Below, piece by piece: positions 1 through 9,366 of a stretch of DNA of 64,000 nucleotides. The DNA lies in the NCBI GenBank assembly GCA_938036315.1, contig CALHPK010000001.1:144109-208108 (forward strand), given 5' to 3'. The notes beneath the pieces are model-generated. The model did no database searches, was not told where the DNA came from, and worked only from the letters and a program-made list of their open reading frames with translations. The DNA is from an uncultured bacterium (lineage in GTDB: Bacteria > Calescibacteriota > Calescibacteriia > Calescibacteriales > Calescibacteriaceae). Position 1 is the first letter of the stretch, and every line of letters begins with the position of its first letter. Position numbers and translations under genes: made by a program.

Positions 1-1092
1 AAATGAAATTCTAGGATCATTTACTATCGCCTTCATCTTTTCAATCACATCAAAATAAGAGTATCCCGGCAAAAGTCTTATATCAATTACTGCTTCTGCT
101 TCCTCCGGTATAACATTTTCTTTATATCCAGATTTTATCATCGTAATACTGAGTGTGTTTGACACCATAGCTTGTAGCTTAGGTTTCGATTGCAAAAGCA
201 AATATAAAATTTCCCCCAATATTTTTCTAACAGCTTTACTCTTTTCGACTATCGAAAGTAAAGGAGAAAGGATTGTGCCCATTTTTGAATTCCTTACAAC
301 ATGTACATCAATAGCTTTTATAAAATTTTTTGTGAACTCTCTACCGAAGTTCGTTTCTGAAATTTTGGACAATGCCGATAGCAGAATAAGGTTGGGATTT
401 TCTTTGTGTGGCATTGAAGCGTGCCCAGACTTTCCTTTAGCGACAATCTTGAGCCACAATGGACCTTTCTCTCCAAAGCATGGTAGATATATCTTTTTCC
501 CATTCAGAATCGCTCCTGTTCCACCCTCGTTTATAACCCCAAATCCCTCTATATTTTCATTTTCCACCACAAACTTCGCTCCCTTTTCTCCTCCCATCTC
601 CTCATCAGCAACAGAAATATATCTTATTGTCCTTCTGATTGGAATTCTGAGTCTTTTTACCAATGACATAGCAACTGCTTCACAAACTGCAAGTCCCTTA
701 CAATCTATCGCCCCACGACCCCACACATAGCCATTTTTTACCTCGCCTGAAAACGGGGGGACAGACCACTCCTTAGGATTTGCCGGGACGACATCAAGAT
801 GACTCAAAAGTATCAACGGTTTAAGCTTTGTATCCTCACCCTTGAGGTCAGAAATTATACTTACCCTTTTAGGATCGGATTCAACCATTCTCGATTCTAT
901 ATTGAATGAGTTAAAGTATCTTTGAAGCAAAATTGCAGCTTCGTACTCGTCGCCGGGAGGGTTTGTTGTATCTACTCTTATCAAATCGCGCAGAAGCGAA
1001 ACACTTTCATCCCCAATTTCATTCCATCTTATAGAAGATATTATATCGCTAATCTTTTTTCTTAACTCTTCTTTGCCGTTTTTACCCTGCAT
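1..1092 (-). CDS. M20-family metallopeptidase/deacylase, C-terminus cut by window edge
   Basis: This is a zinc amidohydrolase of the M20 family (ArgE/DapE/CPG2-like), expected to cleave an amide or peptide bond in the cytoplasm. The reverse strand is open from an ATG at 1092 to the window edge, giving 364 codons. Visible motifs are SHLDVVPA near residue 95 (first metal ligand), WGRGAIDCKG near 125 (second ligand), ADEEMGGEKGA near 160 (catalytic Glu pair), GKSGHAS near 205 (dimerisation lid) and NVIPEEAEAVIDIRLLPGY near 335. The missing part should hold the last metal ligand. It is transcribed divergently from clpP. The exact substrate (acyl-ornithine, diaminopimelate, dipeptide) cannot be told from sequence. 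Confidence 0.88.
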   Translation of the reverse strand, partial: MQGKNGKEELRKKISDIISSIRWNEIGDESVSLLRDLIRVDTTNPPGDEYEAAILLQRYFNSFNIESRMVESDPKRVSIISDLKGEDTKLKPLILLSHLDVVPANPKEWSVPPFSGEVKNGYVWGRGAIDCKGLAVCEAVAMSLVKRLRIPIRRTIRYISVADEEMGGEKGAKFVVENENIEGFGVINEGGTGAILNGKKIYLPCFGEKGPLWLKIVAKGKSGHASMPHKENPNLILLSALSKISETNFGREFTKNFIKAIDVHVVRNSKMGTILSPLLSIVEKSKAVRKILGEILYLLLQSKPKLQAMVSNTLSITMIKSGYKENVIPEEAEAVIDIRLLPGYSYFDVIEKMKAIVNDPRISF

Positions 1093-1164
1093 ACTTTAAT
1101 TTTAGTAATTAGTAATTTATTCAAACACAAAAATAAAATAAAACAAAAGGTAAGAAACTTACAT

Positions 1165-1194
1165 TTGCAACACAGCAAAGTAAAATGATAAAAT
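1165..1194 (+). promoter_or_regulatory. candidate clpP promoter
   Basis: A TTGCAA (1165-1170) and a TAAAAT (1189-1194) are 18 bases apart. The -10-like box ends 9 bases before the clpP ATG, so transcription would begin almost at the start codon. No Shine-Dalgarno sequence is visible. Inference from spacing only. Confidence 0.4.
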
Positions 1195-1203
1195 AATTTT
1201 TTG

Positions 1204-1812
1204 ATGTATGTACCTTTTGTAATAGAGCAGACCAGTAAAGGGGAACGGGCTTACGATATATGGTCAAGACTCCTTAGCGAAAGAATAATATTCATTGGTA
1301 GCCCCATTACAGATCAGGTAGCAAACGTAGTAGTTGCTCAACTCCTTTATCTTGATGCCGAAAATCCAGAAAAAGATATATACGTTTATATAAATTCTCC
1401 GGGGGGAAGCATCACAGCAGGACTTGCCATATATGATACAATACAATATGTAAATTCAGATGTCGCTACAATATGTATAGGTCAATGTGCATCTATGGCC
1501 ACGGTGATTTTAGCATCGGGAACACCCAGTAAAAGATTCGCCCTACCACACTCAAGAATTATGCTACACCAGCCTTGGGGGGGAATAGAGGGAACAGCCC
1601 AAGACATAGAAATACACGCTAAAGAAATACTTAGACTAAAAAAAATAGTGAATGAAATATTAGCCCAACACACAGGACAAAGTCTGACAAAAATAGAACA
1701 AGATACATCAAGAGATTTTTTTATGTCGGCAGAAGAAGCACTAAAGTATGGAATTATAGATAAAATTATATACCCAAATAAAGCTTCTCAAAAAACCGCT
1801 ACAAAAAAATGA
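1204..1812 (+). CDS. clpP: ATP-dependent Clp protease proteolytic subunit ClpP
   Basis: ClpP is the serine peptidase chamber of the Clp protease and works in the cytosol with an AAA+ unfoldase such as ClpX, which is not in this window. The product is 202 residues, typical of the family. The catalytic triad is visible: Ser97 in GQCASMA, His in SRIMLHQP about 25 residues later and Asp in [10 protein letters not shown] near 171. The INSPGGS glycine loop is also present. I chose the ATG at 1204, giving MYVPFVIEQ, over a TTG one codon upstream because it matches the usual ClpP N-terminus. The stop codon overlaps an ATG of the following reading frame, so clpP and dcd are probably co-transcribed. 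Confidence 0.97.
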   Translation: MYVPFVIEQTSKGERAYDIWSRLLSERIIFIGSPITDQVANVVVAQLLYLDAENPEKDIYVYINSPGGSITAGLAIYDTIQYVNSDVATICIGQCASMATVILASGTPSKRFALPHSRIMLHQPWGGIEGTAQDIEIHAKEILRLKKIVNEILAQHTGQSLTKIEQDTSRDFFMSAEEALKYGIIDKIIYPNKASQKTATKK

Positions 1813-1829
1813 TTCAGGAGGAAAAACCA

Positions 1830-2384
1830 ATGGTTATGCCCGACAAATGGATAAAAAAAATGGCAATAGAGTATGGGTTGATAGAACCCTTTGAAGAAAA
1901 ACTTGTAGGTAAAGGAGTAGTATCATTCGGCCTATCCTCATACGGATATGATTTCAGAATTGCCAACGAATTTAAAATATTCACAAATGTAAATTCAACC
2001 ATAGTAGATCCTAAAAAGTTTGACGAGAAATCATTCATCACAGTAATAGGAGACTTCTGCATAATACCGCCAAATTCATTTGCTCTTGGACGCTCAGTGG
2101 AATACTTCAGAATCCCGCGAGATATACTAGCTATATGCATTGGGAAATCAACTTATGCAAGGTGCGGAATAATAGTAAACGTGACCCCACTTGAACCATC
2201 ATGGGAAGGCTACCTCACAGTAGAGATCTCAAATACCACCCCACTACCAGCAAAAATATACGCATTCGAAGGAATAGCTCAAATCATATTTATAAAAGCA
2301 TCTGAAGAATGCGAAATATCATATGCCGACAGAAAAGGGAAATATATGAACCAGCCCGGTATAGTTCTTCCAAAAATAGAATAG
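1830..2384 (+). CDS. dcd: dCTP deaminase
   Basis: The enzyme deaminates dCTP to dUTP and so feeds dTMP synthesis. Family features are the SSYGYDFRI segment, GKSTYARCG, and [11 protein letters not shown], which contains the catalytic Glu, followed by the QIIF strand. The frame opens at 1809, but AGGAGG at 1816-1821 lies 8 bases before the ATG at 1830. The resulting MVMPDKWIK start aligns with the usual short N-terminus, so that start is preferred. The gene sits directly behind clpP in one transcript. Whether it also hydrolyses dUTP, as bifunctional Dcd-Dut enzymes do, cannot be decided. Confidence 0.95.
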   Translation: MVMPDKWIKKMAIEYGLIEPFEEKLVGKGVVSFGLSSYGYDFRIANEFKIFTNVNSTIVDPKKFDEKSFITVIGDFCIIPPNSFALGRSVEYFRIPRDILAICIGKSTYARCGIIVNVTPLEPSWEGYLTVEISNTTPLPAKIYAFEGIAQIIFIKASEECEISYADRKGKYMNQPGIVLPKIE

Positions 2385-2502
2385 TTGTATGATCTTAAAA
2401 GTAACCCGAGCGGTAAATCTCCGTAAATTTTGTCTTGATGGTAAAAAGGCTAAATCTAATTACCTATAACTAATCTATTGCTAAATATCAATCTAACATA
2501 AG

Positions 2503-3549
2503 ATGAAAGCATGGATCCTTAACAAGTTTGGTTACGACGGGATAAACTTGCGTGAAGTAGATAAGCCAGTAGCGGGATTCGGAGAGGTTGTAATCCGTGT
2601 TCTGGCATGTGGGATATGCTACAGAGATATAATCGATATACAAGGGGGATTCAAATATACCGTGCTCCCAACAGTTCCTGGACATGAAATATGTGGGGTA
2701 GTTGAACAAATCGGCGAAAAAGTTGAGAACCTTTCAAAAGGAGATATAGTAATATCGCGACACGGAGCTTTCTGCGGGAAATGTGAACTCTGCCTTTCTG
2801 GAAATGATAATCTATGCATTACTGCACCGCAAAAGTTTGTCCACTCAATCCCAGGGGGATATGCCGAATATGTAAAAGCTCCTGAATCTGCTTTTGAAAA
2901 AATTCCGCCAACCTTACACAAAAAATTTTCCCCAGCTGAACTGTCTACAATCTTCTGTGCAGTTGGAACAGCTTTCAGAGCATTAGTATCTCAAGCTCAG
3001 GTAAAGCCAGGCGATACAGTACTTATCACTGGTGCAGGTGGTGGAGTGGGAGTTCATGCGGTCCAGATTGCAAAATTTCTCGGGGCATATACAATAGCCA
3101 TAACTACATCTACAGAAAAAGCTGAAAGGCTAAAATTACTTGGAGCAGATGAAGTCATACTAGCAACTAAGCAAAATTTAAGATTTAACGAACAGGTTAT
3201 GTCAATAACAGGAGGAAGGGGGGTTGATGCGGTTATAGAAAATACTGGCTCAATAGGTCTTGAGGCAGCGATAAGGAGTTTGAAAATCGGGGGAACATTA
3301 GTACTTGTAGGGAATATAAAAGTGGATAGATATCCTCTGAATCCCGGAATGGTGATAACCCGTGAATTAAAACTTAAGGGCACAGTCGGGATAACCCATA
3401 ATGAACTACAAAATCTATTCAAAGTTTTAGAGTATAGCAATATAAAACCTATAGTCCACGCAGAGTTCCCCCTTGAAAACATGATGGATGCGCACAAATA
3501 TCTGACAGAAGGTAAAACCTTCGGAAGAATTGCCCTGAAACCAACTTAA
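2503..3549 (+). CDS. zinc-dependent medium-chain alcohol dehydrogenase family protein
   Basis: A 348-residue NAD(P)-dependent oxidoreductase of the medium-chain dehydrogenase superfamily. The N-terminal GroES-like fold has ACGICYRDI with the catalytic zinc Cys, PGHEICG with the zinc His, and a structural zinc site in GAFCGKCELCLSGNDNLC with four cysteines. The Rossmann nucleotide loop is GAGGGVGVHAV near residue 180. The sequence is closer to the quinone-oxidoreductase/acryloyl-CoA-reductase-like branch than to classical ethanol dehydrogenases, so substrate is open. It stands alone between dcd and rpmC. No clear ribosome binding site precedes the ATG. Confidence 0.88.
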   Translation: MKAWILNKFGYDGINLREVDKPVAGFGEVVIRVLACGICYRDIIDIQGGFKYTVLPTVPGHEICGVVEQIGEKVENLSKGDIVISRHGAFCGKCELCLSGNDNLCITAPQKFVHSIPGGYAEYVKAPESAFEKIPPTLHKKFSPAELSTIFCAVGTAFRALVSQAQVKPGDTVLITGAGGGVGVHAVQIAKFLGAYTIAITTSTEKAERLKLLGADEVILATKQNLRFNEQVMSITGGRGVDAVIENTGSIGLEAAIRSLKIGGTLVLVGNIKVDRYPLNPGMVITRELKLKGTVGITHNELQNLFKVLEYSNIKPIVHAEFPLENMMDAHKYLTEGKTFGRIALKPT

Positions 3550-3601
3550 AAATAAAGGAAAATTGAAAAATCAAGGTTCAGGAAAACTATTCTATTGAAT
3601 T

Positions 3602-3877
3602 ATGGGAAAAGTAGAAGATTCCCTAAATTTACTGAGAGAGCTTGGAGACGAAGATCTGAAATCAAGATTATTAGAATCAAGAAAGGAACTTTTCGCGCTC
3701 AGAACACTCACCTGGAGAGAGGGGAAAACAAATCCTGCAAGAATAAGAGCTCTGAAGAAAGAAATAGCAAGAATACTTACAATTTTAAAAGAAAAAGAAT
3801 TGAGTAAGAAAGCACAAAATGCAGTAGATGGTCAGCAGGGCAGTGATAGAGAAATGGGAAGAAGAAAAAACAGATAA
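3602..3877 (+). CDS. rpmC: 50S ribosomal protein L29
   Basis: L29 is a small helical-hairpin protein at the exit tunnel of the large ribosomal subunit. Residues about 8-65 match the family, with LRELGDEDL, SRKELFALR and the basic TNPARIRALKKEIARI segment. At 91 residues it is longer than the usual 60-75. The extra C-terminal tail (KKAQNAVDG onward) is encoded where the next gene begins, a 50-base overlap in a different frame. In most bacteria rpmC lies between rplP and rpsQ; here its neighbours are an alcohol dehydrogenase and a DUF72 protein. A TATTCT box ends 8 bases before the ATG, with TTGAAA 19 bases further up. Confidence 0.9.
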   Translation: MGKVEDSLNLLRELGDEDLKSRLLESRKELFALRTLTWREGKTNPARIRALKKEIARILTILKEKELSKKAQNAVDGQQGSDREMGRRKNR

Positions 3878-4664
3878 ATATTTCGTTGGGACATCTGGAT
3901 TTAGTTACCAGGATTGGCGTAAAGTTTTCTACCCCAAAGACATAAAATCACAAGATTTCCTGCGCTTCTATTCAAAACATTTTAGAACAACCGAAATAAA
4001 TTCAACTTACTACAAAATCCCATCACCAAAAGTTATTGAAAGCTTGCGCAAAAAAGTCGATAAAAACTTTGTATTCTCCGTGAAAGCCAACCAAATTTTC
4101 ACACACTCAAGAGAATATTCAACCACAGACACTGCTAAAATGAAAGAAATCTTAGGATCATTTGGAGAGAACCTAGGAGTGGTCCTCTTTCAGTTCCCCT
4201 ACTCATTCCATAGATCTACTAAAAATGAAGAATATATAAAGAAGTTGAGAGATGATTTTCAAGAATTTGAAATAGCTTTTGAGTTCAGATCCTCTGAGTG
4301 GGTCTGTTCAGAAATCTTTGAGCTTCTCCAGAAAATAGATGTTATATTTGTGTGCGTTGATGAACCAAAAATCAAAGGGTTACTACCTCCTATATTTACC
4401 TTGACATCCAATAAAAAAGTGTCATATATCAGGTTCCACGGGAGAAATGCTGAGAAGTGGTATAACCACCAAAAACCCGAAGAAAGATATGACTACCTGT
4501 ACTCTGAGGAAGAATTAACTGAATGGGTGAGCAAAATCAGAAGTTCCAAAGCCAAAGTGCGAAAATTATTCGCATACTTTAATAACCATCCAAAAGCCCA
4601 AGCTGTCGAAAACGCAAAAACCTTCGAAAGGCTTCTTAATCAAAGTGAAAGTGCTCAATTCTAA
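3828..4664 (+). CDS. DUF72 domain-containing protein
   Basis: A member of the DUF72/YecE family, TIM-barrel proteins of unknown biochemical role. Diagnostic segments are YFVGTSGFSYQDW near the N-terminus, TTEINSTYY, FVFSVKA, LFQFPYSF, AFEFRSSEW, YIRFHGRN and the C-terminal FAYFNNHPKAQAVENA. The 278-residue length is normal once the first 15 or so residues are set aside. The ATG at 3828 overlaps the end of rpmC by 50 bases; a GTG at 3843 would also include the whole domain, so the start is uncertain. It is probably translated from the rpmC transcript. No function should be inferred beyond family membership. Confidence 0.85.
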   Translation: MVSRAVIEKWEEEKTDKYFVGTSGFSYQDWRKVFYPKDIKSQDFLRFYSKHFRTTEINSTYYKIPSPKVIESLRKKVDKNFVFSVKANQIFTHSREYSTTDTAKMKEILGSFGENLGVVLFQFPYSFHRSTKNEEYIKKLRDDFQEFEIAFEFRSSEWVCSEIFELLQKIDVIFVCVDEPKIKGLLPPIFTLTSNKKVSYIRFHGRNAEKWYNHQKPEERYDYLYSEEELTEWVSKIRSSKAKVRKLFAYFNNHPKAQAVENAKTFERLLNQSESAQF

Positions 4665-4669
4665 GCACT
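4650..4669 (+). terminator. weak hairpin at the end of the DUF72 gene
   Basis: AGTGCT and AGCACT form a 6-base-pair inverted repeat with an 8-base loop that spans the stop codon of the DUF72 gene. The following bases are AT-rich but not a run of T, so it is at best a weak terminator. Confidence 0.25.
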
Positions 4670-4829
4670 ATTCTATTGAACATTCTTCAGAAGATTTACA
4701 TCTCAGTGCTGAATCAAAGTTGAAAAAAGTTGAAATTAGATATTCCAGTAAAGCATAAATCCACACAAAATACGATATAAATTAAATATATAGCATAGAC
4801 AGAATATATAAGCAAAAAATACAAAACAG

Positions 4830-6515
4830 ATGGAAAAGATAGGACAAATTCTTGAGAGGTTAGGAGTCTCTCCCGAGAAGATCAAAGAGGCTCTATCCAT
4901 ACAGATGGAGAAAGGGGGAAGACTGGGAGAGATACTTATTAGAATGGGAGTTATAAACGACAGCATACTTGCAGAAGCTCTATCAATACAGCTTAACCTA
5001 TCTCTAAAAAAAACAATATCGAAGGAAGAAGTCGCTGAGGATATGTCATCTCGTTTCCCATCACATGTAGTAAAAGAAAAGAAATTTGTAGTCCTAAAAA
5101 ACCCAAATTCCGATGTGGCAGCAGTAGCAGTTGCAGATCCAACGAAAATTGACATAATACTTGATCTTCAGAAAATTTACAAAAAAGCACTGAAAGTTTT
5201 CTGCGCTCCACAGAGCGAAATAGAAAGAATCATAAATGAGATATACGGATTTGGTGCAGGAATAGAGGTATCAAAAGAGGTCGAAAAGGCAGAAGAAATA
5301 TTTGCAGCAGAAATAGAGGAGACAACTAAAGATATTCTCGAAGAAAAAGGCGATGCTCCAATAATAAGGTTCGTTAACGCTTTATTCTTTCAGGCTGTCA
5401 GACAAACTGCTTCTGATATCCATATAGAACCTGCAGAAAAAGAAACATCTATACGTATGAGGATTGACGGTGTTTTACACGAAGTAATAAAGATCAGCAA
5501 GAACCTACACGAACCGATAGTCTCAAGAATAAAAGTAATGTCCAGACTCGACATAGCGGAAAGGAGAATTCCCCAGGATGGTAAAATAAAGCTCAAAGTG
5601 GCAGGGAAAGATATAGATGTTAGAGTATCTACTCTGCCAACGGTCTTCGGTGAAAGAGTTTCTCTGAGAATTCTTGATAGAACCGCAACTATTCTCAAAA
5701 TTGAAGAACTCGGAATGGAAGAAGATATTCAGGAGAAAATAAAGAAGTTAATCAGAAAAACCTATGGTATGATACTTATTACTGGGCCAACTGGTTCCGG
5801 TAAGACAACGACTCTGTACGCATGCCTTTCTGAAATAAACTCCCAAGAAATAAATATAATAACTATAGAAGATCCGATAGAATACCAGCTGAAGGGAATA
5901 AACCAAATTCAGGTGAATCCCAAGGTAGGTCTTACCTTCGCAACTGGTCTGAGATCTATCTTGAGACAGGATCCAGATGTTATAATGGTTGGAGAAATAA
6001 GAGATAGCGAAACAGCATCTATAGCAATCCACGCTGCACTAACTGGACACCTTGTCCTATCGACTTTACACACAAATGATGCCCCATCTGCAATAACAAG
6101 ACTTATTGACATGGGAATAGAACCATATCTTATATCCTCTGCAGTGTTCGCAACACTTTCCCAGAGATTGGTCAGAAAAATTTGCACAAACTGTATCTTC
6201 CCCTATGAACCAGACCCAAGAGAATTAGAGATACTGGGACTTGCCAGGGAACAACTCCCAGATGGAGTTCTATTCAGAGGTCGCGGTTGCAGAGATTGTC
6301 TAGGAACAGGTTTCAAAGGAAGAATAGGAATCTTCGAGCTCTTCCTTATAGATGATGAAATAAGGGAATTGATAAATGAAAAAGCTGATTCTATGAAGCT
6401 AAAAACAATCGGGATATCAAAGGGTATGAGAACACTTCGAGAGGATGGAATTCTCAAAGTAATAAAAGGTATAACAACCCCCCAAGAAGTAGCCAGAGTA
6501 ATTCAAGAAGATTAA
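4830..6515 (+). CDS. GspE/PilB-type secretion or pilus assembly ATPase
   Basis: A cytoplasmic hexameric ATPase that powers type IV pilus extension or type II secretion. It has 561 residues. The N-terminal MshEN-type domain (residues about 1-150) binds the inner-membrane partner. Walker A is GPTGSGKTTT at about 319-328, followed by the Asp box TIEDPIEYQ, Walker B with GEIRDSETA, and the His box LSTLHTNDAP. A zinc tetracysteine site is formed by CTNC near 452 and CRDC near 487, characteristic of the PilB/GspE branch and absent from the PilT retraction branch. No pilin, PilC or PilQ gene is adjacent, so pilus and secretion roles cannot be separated here. Confidence 0.92.
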   Translation: MEKIGQILERLGVSPEKIKEALSIQMEKGGRLGEILIRMGVINDSILAEALSIQLNLSLKKTISKEEVAEDMSSRFPSHVVKEKKFVVLKNPNSDVAAVAVADPTKIDIILDLQKIYKKALKVFCAPQSEIERIINEIYGFGAGIEVSKEVEKAEEIFAAEIEETTKDILEEKGDAPIIRFVNALFFQAVRQTASDIHIEPAEKETSIRMRIDGVLHEVIKISKNLHEPIVSRIKVMSRLDIAERRIPQDGKIKLKVAGKDIDVRVSTLPTVFGERVSLRILDRTATILKIEELGMEEDIQEKIKKLIRKTYGMILITGPTGSGKTTTLYACLSEINSQEINIITIEDPIEYQLKGINQIQVNPKVGLTFATGLRSILRQDPDVIMVGEIRDSETASIAIHAALTGHLVLSTLHTNDAPSAITRLIDMGIEPYLISSAVFATLSQRLVRKICTNCIFPYEPDPRELEILGLAREQLPDGVLFRGRGCRDCLGTGFKGRIGIFELFLIDDEIRELINEKADSMKLKTIGISKGMRTLREDGILKVIKGITTPQEVARVIQED

Positions 6516-6839
6516 CCCACAAGATGAAATTTAAAAGCAACTTGGCAAACACTCTCATTATGACAATATGACTATAAAATCCTAATCCTAAAAAGACTGC
6601 AAAAACAATTGAGCTCTCAAATAGATAGAAATTGATATATCGAGTATGAGCCCAATATCGAGTATGAGCCCAAAAAGCTTATCAGTGTAAGCCAAAAAGT
6701 CCCAGCAAGTAGTACCGAGATGAGAATCTACCTTAAATTATAAGAGTGAACAAAAAAACTTGTTTTTACATTCGTCTATAAAAAATAACCTATAGAAAAT
6801 AGAAATTGAGGAAAAAATAAGAACTGGGGAGTAAACGCT
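6516..6839. other. 324-base spacer between the secretion ATPase gene and atpA
   Basis: I see no gene in this spacer. It contains the two-copy 18-base tandem repeat listed separately and an AT-rich tract before atpA. A GGGGAG about 8 bases before the atpA ATG is a plausible ribosome binding site. Confidence 0.6.
6637..6672. repeat. 18-base tandem duplication
   Basis: The unit ATATCGAGTATGAGCCCA occurs twice in exact tandem, at 6637-6654 and 6655-6672. It lies in the spacer upstream of atpA. No protein-coding role is visible. Confidence 0.9.
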
Positions 6840-8366
6840 ATGATAGGAGCAGATGAAATATCTCAGATAATAAAGCAGAGAATAAAGGAGGTTGAATTTG
6901 AGGCTAAATTTGATGAGATAGGAATCATCACATATGTCGGAGACTACATCATAAGAGCTTACGGGTTGACCCAAGTTATGGCGGGTGAAGTTGTTGAAAC
7001 TCAATCAGGGCAGAAAGGGATAGTTCTGAATCTCGAGGAGGAATCGGTTGGTATAGCAATTATGGGGAACATTGAAAATGTAAAGGAGGGGGATGTAGTC
7101 AGAAGGACGGGGAAATTGTTTGAAATTCCTGTGGGCAAGGCGGTACTTGGGCGTGTCATAAACGCAATAGGAGAGCCAGTTGACGGTCTTGGCGACATAA
7201 AGTATGAGGAGACCAGACCCGTAGAGGTGAAAGCTCCGGGTGTCGTTATGAGACAGCCCGTCCGCGAGCCCCTCCAGACCGGCATAAAGGCAATAGACGC
7301 AATGATCCCAATAGGTAGAGGTCAGAGAGAACTTATAATAGGGGATAGACAAACAGGAAAAACAACAATTGCAATAGATACTATAATCAATCAGAAATAT
7401 GCATCCCCTCCTGTTTACTGCATCTACGTAGCAATAGGACAAAAACTACAATCAATCGCACAGATTGTAAGTACATTGAGAGAGAACGGGGCGATGGAAT
7501 ACACAACGGTTGTTGCCGCATCAGCTTCTGAACCTCCTACTCTTCAGTATGTAGCTCCATATGTAGGTTGCACAATCGGAGAGTATTTCAGAGATAATGG
7601 TATGCACGCTCTGATCATCTACGATGATCTAACAAAGCATGCACAGGCTTACAGAGCTCTGGCACTACTCCTCAGAAGACCCCCTGGAAGAGAAGCATAC
7701 CCGGGGGATGTTTTTTATCTGCACTCACGCCTTCTTGAAAGAGCTGCAAAGCTCTCAGATAAATACGGCGGAGGATCTCTAACAGCTCTCCCAATAATAG
7801 AAACCCAAGCTGGAGACGTCTCCGCTTACATTCCAACGAATGTAATATCCATAACAGATGGTCAAATATACCTTGAGCCGGAACTTTTCTACGCAGGAGT
7901 TAGACCAGCTATAAATGTAGGAATTTCCGTCTCACGCGTTGGAGGAAATGCCCAAATAAAAGCTATGAAAAAAGTCGCTGGAATGCTTAGATTGGAACTC
8001 GCTCAATACAGAGAGCTTGAGACTTTCGCTCAGTTCGGCTCCGATCTTGATCCCGCAACTCTCAGACAAATCGAAAGAGGTAGAAGGCTCACAGAAATCC
8101 TAAAACAAGAACCCCGAAAAGTCCTTCCCGTTGAAAAGCAAATAGTAATAATTTACGCTGGAACTCGTGGATATCTTGATAAATACCCTGTTCGCCTGTG
8201 CAGAAAATACGAAGAAGAACTATACAAATTCCTTGATTCAAAATATAGCAACTTACTTCAAAAAATAAGAGAAGAAAAAGAATTAACTCCTGAGATAGAA
8301 GAGGAAATTAAAAAAGCTCTCTCAGAATTTGATGAGTTCTTCTCCTCCTATGCTAAATCAGCATAA
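6840..8366 (+). CDS. atpA: F-type ATP synthase subunit alpha
   Basis: The alpha subunit is the regulatory nucleotide-binding partner of beta in the F1 head of ATP synthase. The 508-residue length is standard. Walker A is GDRQTGKT at 168-175. The N-terminal beta-barrel has [11 protein letters not shown], and [15 protein letters not shown] contains the arginine that reaches into the catalytic site. The usual atpH before it and atpG-atpD-atpC after it are absent; the neighbours are a secretion ATPase and an EamA transporter. A GGGGAG lies before the ATG. Function is secure; the isolated position is unusual. Confidence 0.97.
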   Translation: MIGADEISQIIKQRIKEVEFEAKFDEIGIITYVGDYIIRAYGLTQVMAGEVVETQSGQKGIVLNLEEESVGIAIMGNIENVKEGDVVRRTGKLFEIPVGKAVLGRVINAIGEPVDGLGDIKYEETRPVEVKAPGVVMRQPVREPLQTGIKAIDAMIPIGRGQRELIIGDRQTGKTTIAIDTIINQKYASPPVYCIYVAIGQKLQSIAQIVSTLRENGAMEYTTVVAASASEPPTLQYVAPYVGCTIGEYFRDNGMHALIIYDDLTKHAQAYRALALLLRRPPGREAYPGDVFYLHSRLLERAAKLSDKYGGGSLTALPIIETQAGDVSAYIPTNVISITDGQIYLEPELFYAGVRPAINVGISVSRVGGNAQIKAMKKVAGMLRLELAQYRELETFAQFGSDLDPATLRQIERGRRLTEILKQEPRKVLPVEKQIVIIYAGTRGYLDKYPVRLCRKYEEELYKFLDSKYSNLLQKIREEKELTPEIEEEIKKALSEFDEFFSSYAKSA

Positions 8367-8374
8367 GCATTTTT

Positions 8375-9247
8375 ATGCTCATCTGGATTTCGCTTTCTAT
8401 CCTCTCTGGACTCTTCACAGCTCTTTCTGATGTTGTCACAAAGGTTTACATTGAAAAATACAAGGTCTCAAGCCTTTTTGCTCTATTTGTACGTTGGCTT
8501 TTCTCATCGATTATGCTCATACCACTACTTTATTACTCAAAAAATGTAGAGGTAAAATATATTGTCGTATTCATAGCATCAATACCTATTGAAATTTTAG
8601 CTTCGTATCTTTACACAAAATCAATAGAGATTGGAGAAGCTTCCGAAGTCCTACCTTTTCAATCCATAACGCCAGTTTTCATACCTCCGATTGGATATTT
8701 CTTTCTTGGAGAAAACTACTCTTTGATTGGGCTGGCAGGAATTTTGCTCGTAGTAGCCGGCGGATACATAACTGTTGGAGGATGGAAAAAAGTTAACCTA
8801 CCAAGCCTCCTCAAATCCATCAAAAACAAAGGCGTACTATATATGATCTTGTGTTCCTTGATATACTCTGTAACGTCGGTACTTGGACGATATATGGTGA
8901 TAGGATTTGGACCAGAATTTTTTGCAAGCTCATACATGATATCTCTTACTCTCTGCCTTTCCCCATTTTTCATCAAAAATTATGGCACATACGGGATAAT
9001 AAAAGCTTTGAAGGAATGGAAAATGGGAACCCTTCTTGGATTCACCCTGGTTTTAGCGATTATTCCTCATTTTTTATCCATAAAATATCTTGAGACCGCA
9101 TACATGATTTCACTGAAAAGGACAAGCGTTATTTTTTCTGTAATCTTGGCTTATATAATTTTACACGAGTCAAACTTCGGAACAAGATTGATAGGGTCAA
9201 TTCTTATGTTTTTAGGAATAGTAGTTATTTCCTTGAGTGCGATGTAA
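8375..9247 (+). CDS. EamA/DMT-family transporter
   Basis: A 290-residue hydrophobic protein with about ten predicted membrane segments in two similar halves, the pattern of the drug/metabolite transporter superfamily (EamA domains). The first half has KVYIEKYKVSSLF and SIEIGEASEVLPFQSITPVF, where the small-residue and proline-rich helix is typical; the second half repeats this with SIKYLETAYMISLKRTSVIF. It starts 9 bases after the atpA stop and probably shares its transcript. The substrate, perhaps a metabolite or amino acid, cannot be predicted. Confidence 0.82.
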   Translation: MLIWISLSILSGLFTALSDVVTKVYIEKYKVSSLFALFVRWLFSSIMLIPLLYYSKNVEVKYIVVFIASIPIEILASYLYTKSIEIGEASEVLPFQSITPVFIPPIGYFFLGENYSLIGLAGILLVVAGGYITVGGWKKVNLPSLLKSIKNKGVLYMILCSLIYSVTSVLGRYMVIGFGPEFFASSYMISLTLCLSPFFIKNYGTYGIIKALKEWKMGTLLGFTLVLAIIPHFLSIKYLETAYMISLKRTSVIFSVILAYIILHESNFGTRLIGSILMFLGIVVISLSAM

Positions 9248-9265
9248 AAATGCAATACCAAAGCT

Positions 9266-9298
9266 AAAAAAATTCGGAAGCAAAAAAAATTCGGACGC
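9266..9298. repeat. 16/17-base imperfect tandem duplication
   Basis: AAAAAAATTCGGAAGC at 9266-9281 is followed by AAAAAAAATTCGGACGC at 9282-9298, differing by one inserted A and one substitution. It lies between the convergent EamA and TatT genes. Confidence 0.8.
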
Positions 9299-9366
9299 AA
9301 AGCCCTTTGCTCCGGCAATTACTCTATTCAGCTACATTAATTGATCGCTCAGCTTTGTAATCATAC

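Noticed and set aside
155-730. A 191-codon plus-strand frame at the left end
   Set aside because: It is antisense to the M20 peptidase gene, whose motifs are clear on the reverse strand; the plus frame has no recognisable feature.
6840-8366. Archaeal/V-type ATPase origin for the lone atpA
   Set aside because: Motifs and length are those of bacterial F-type alpha subunits.
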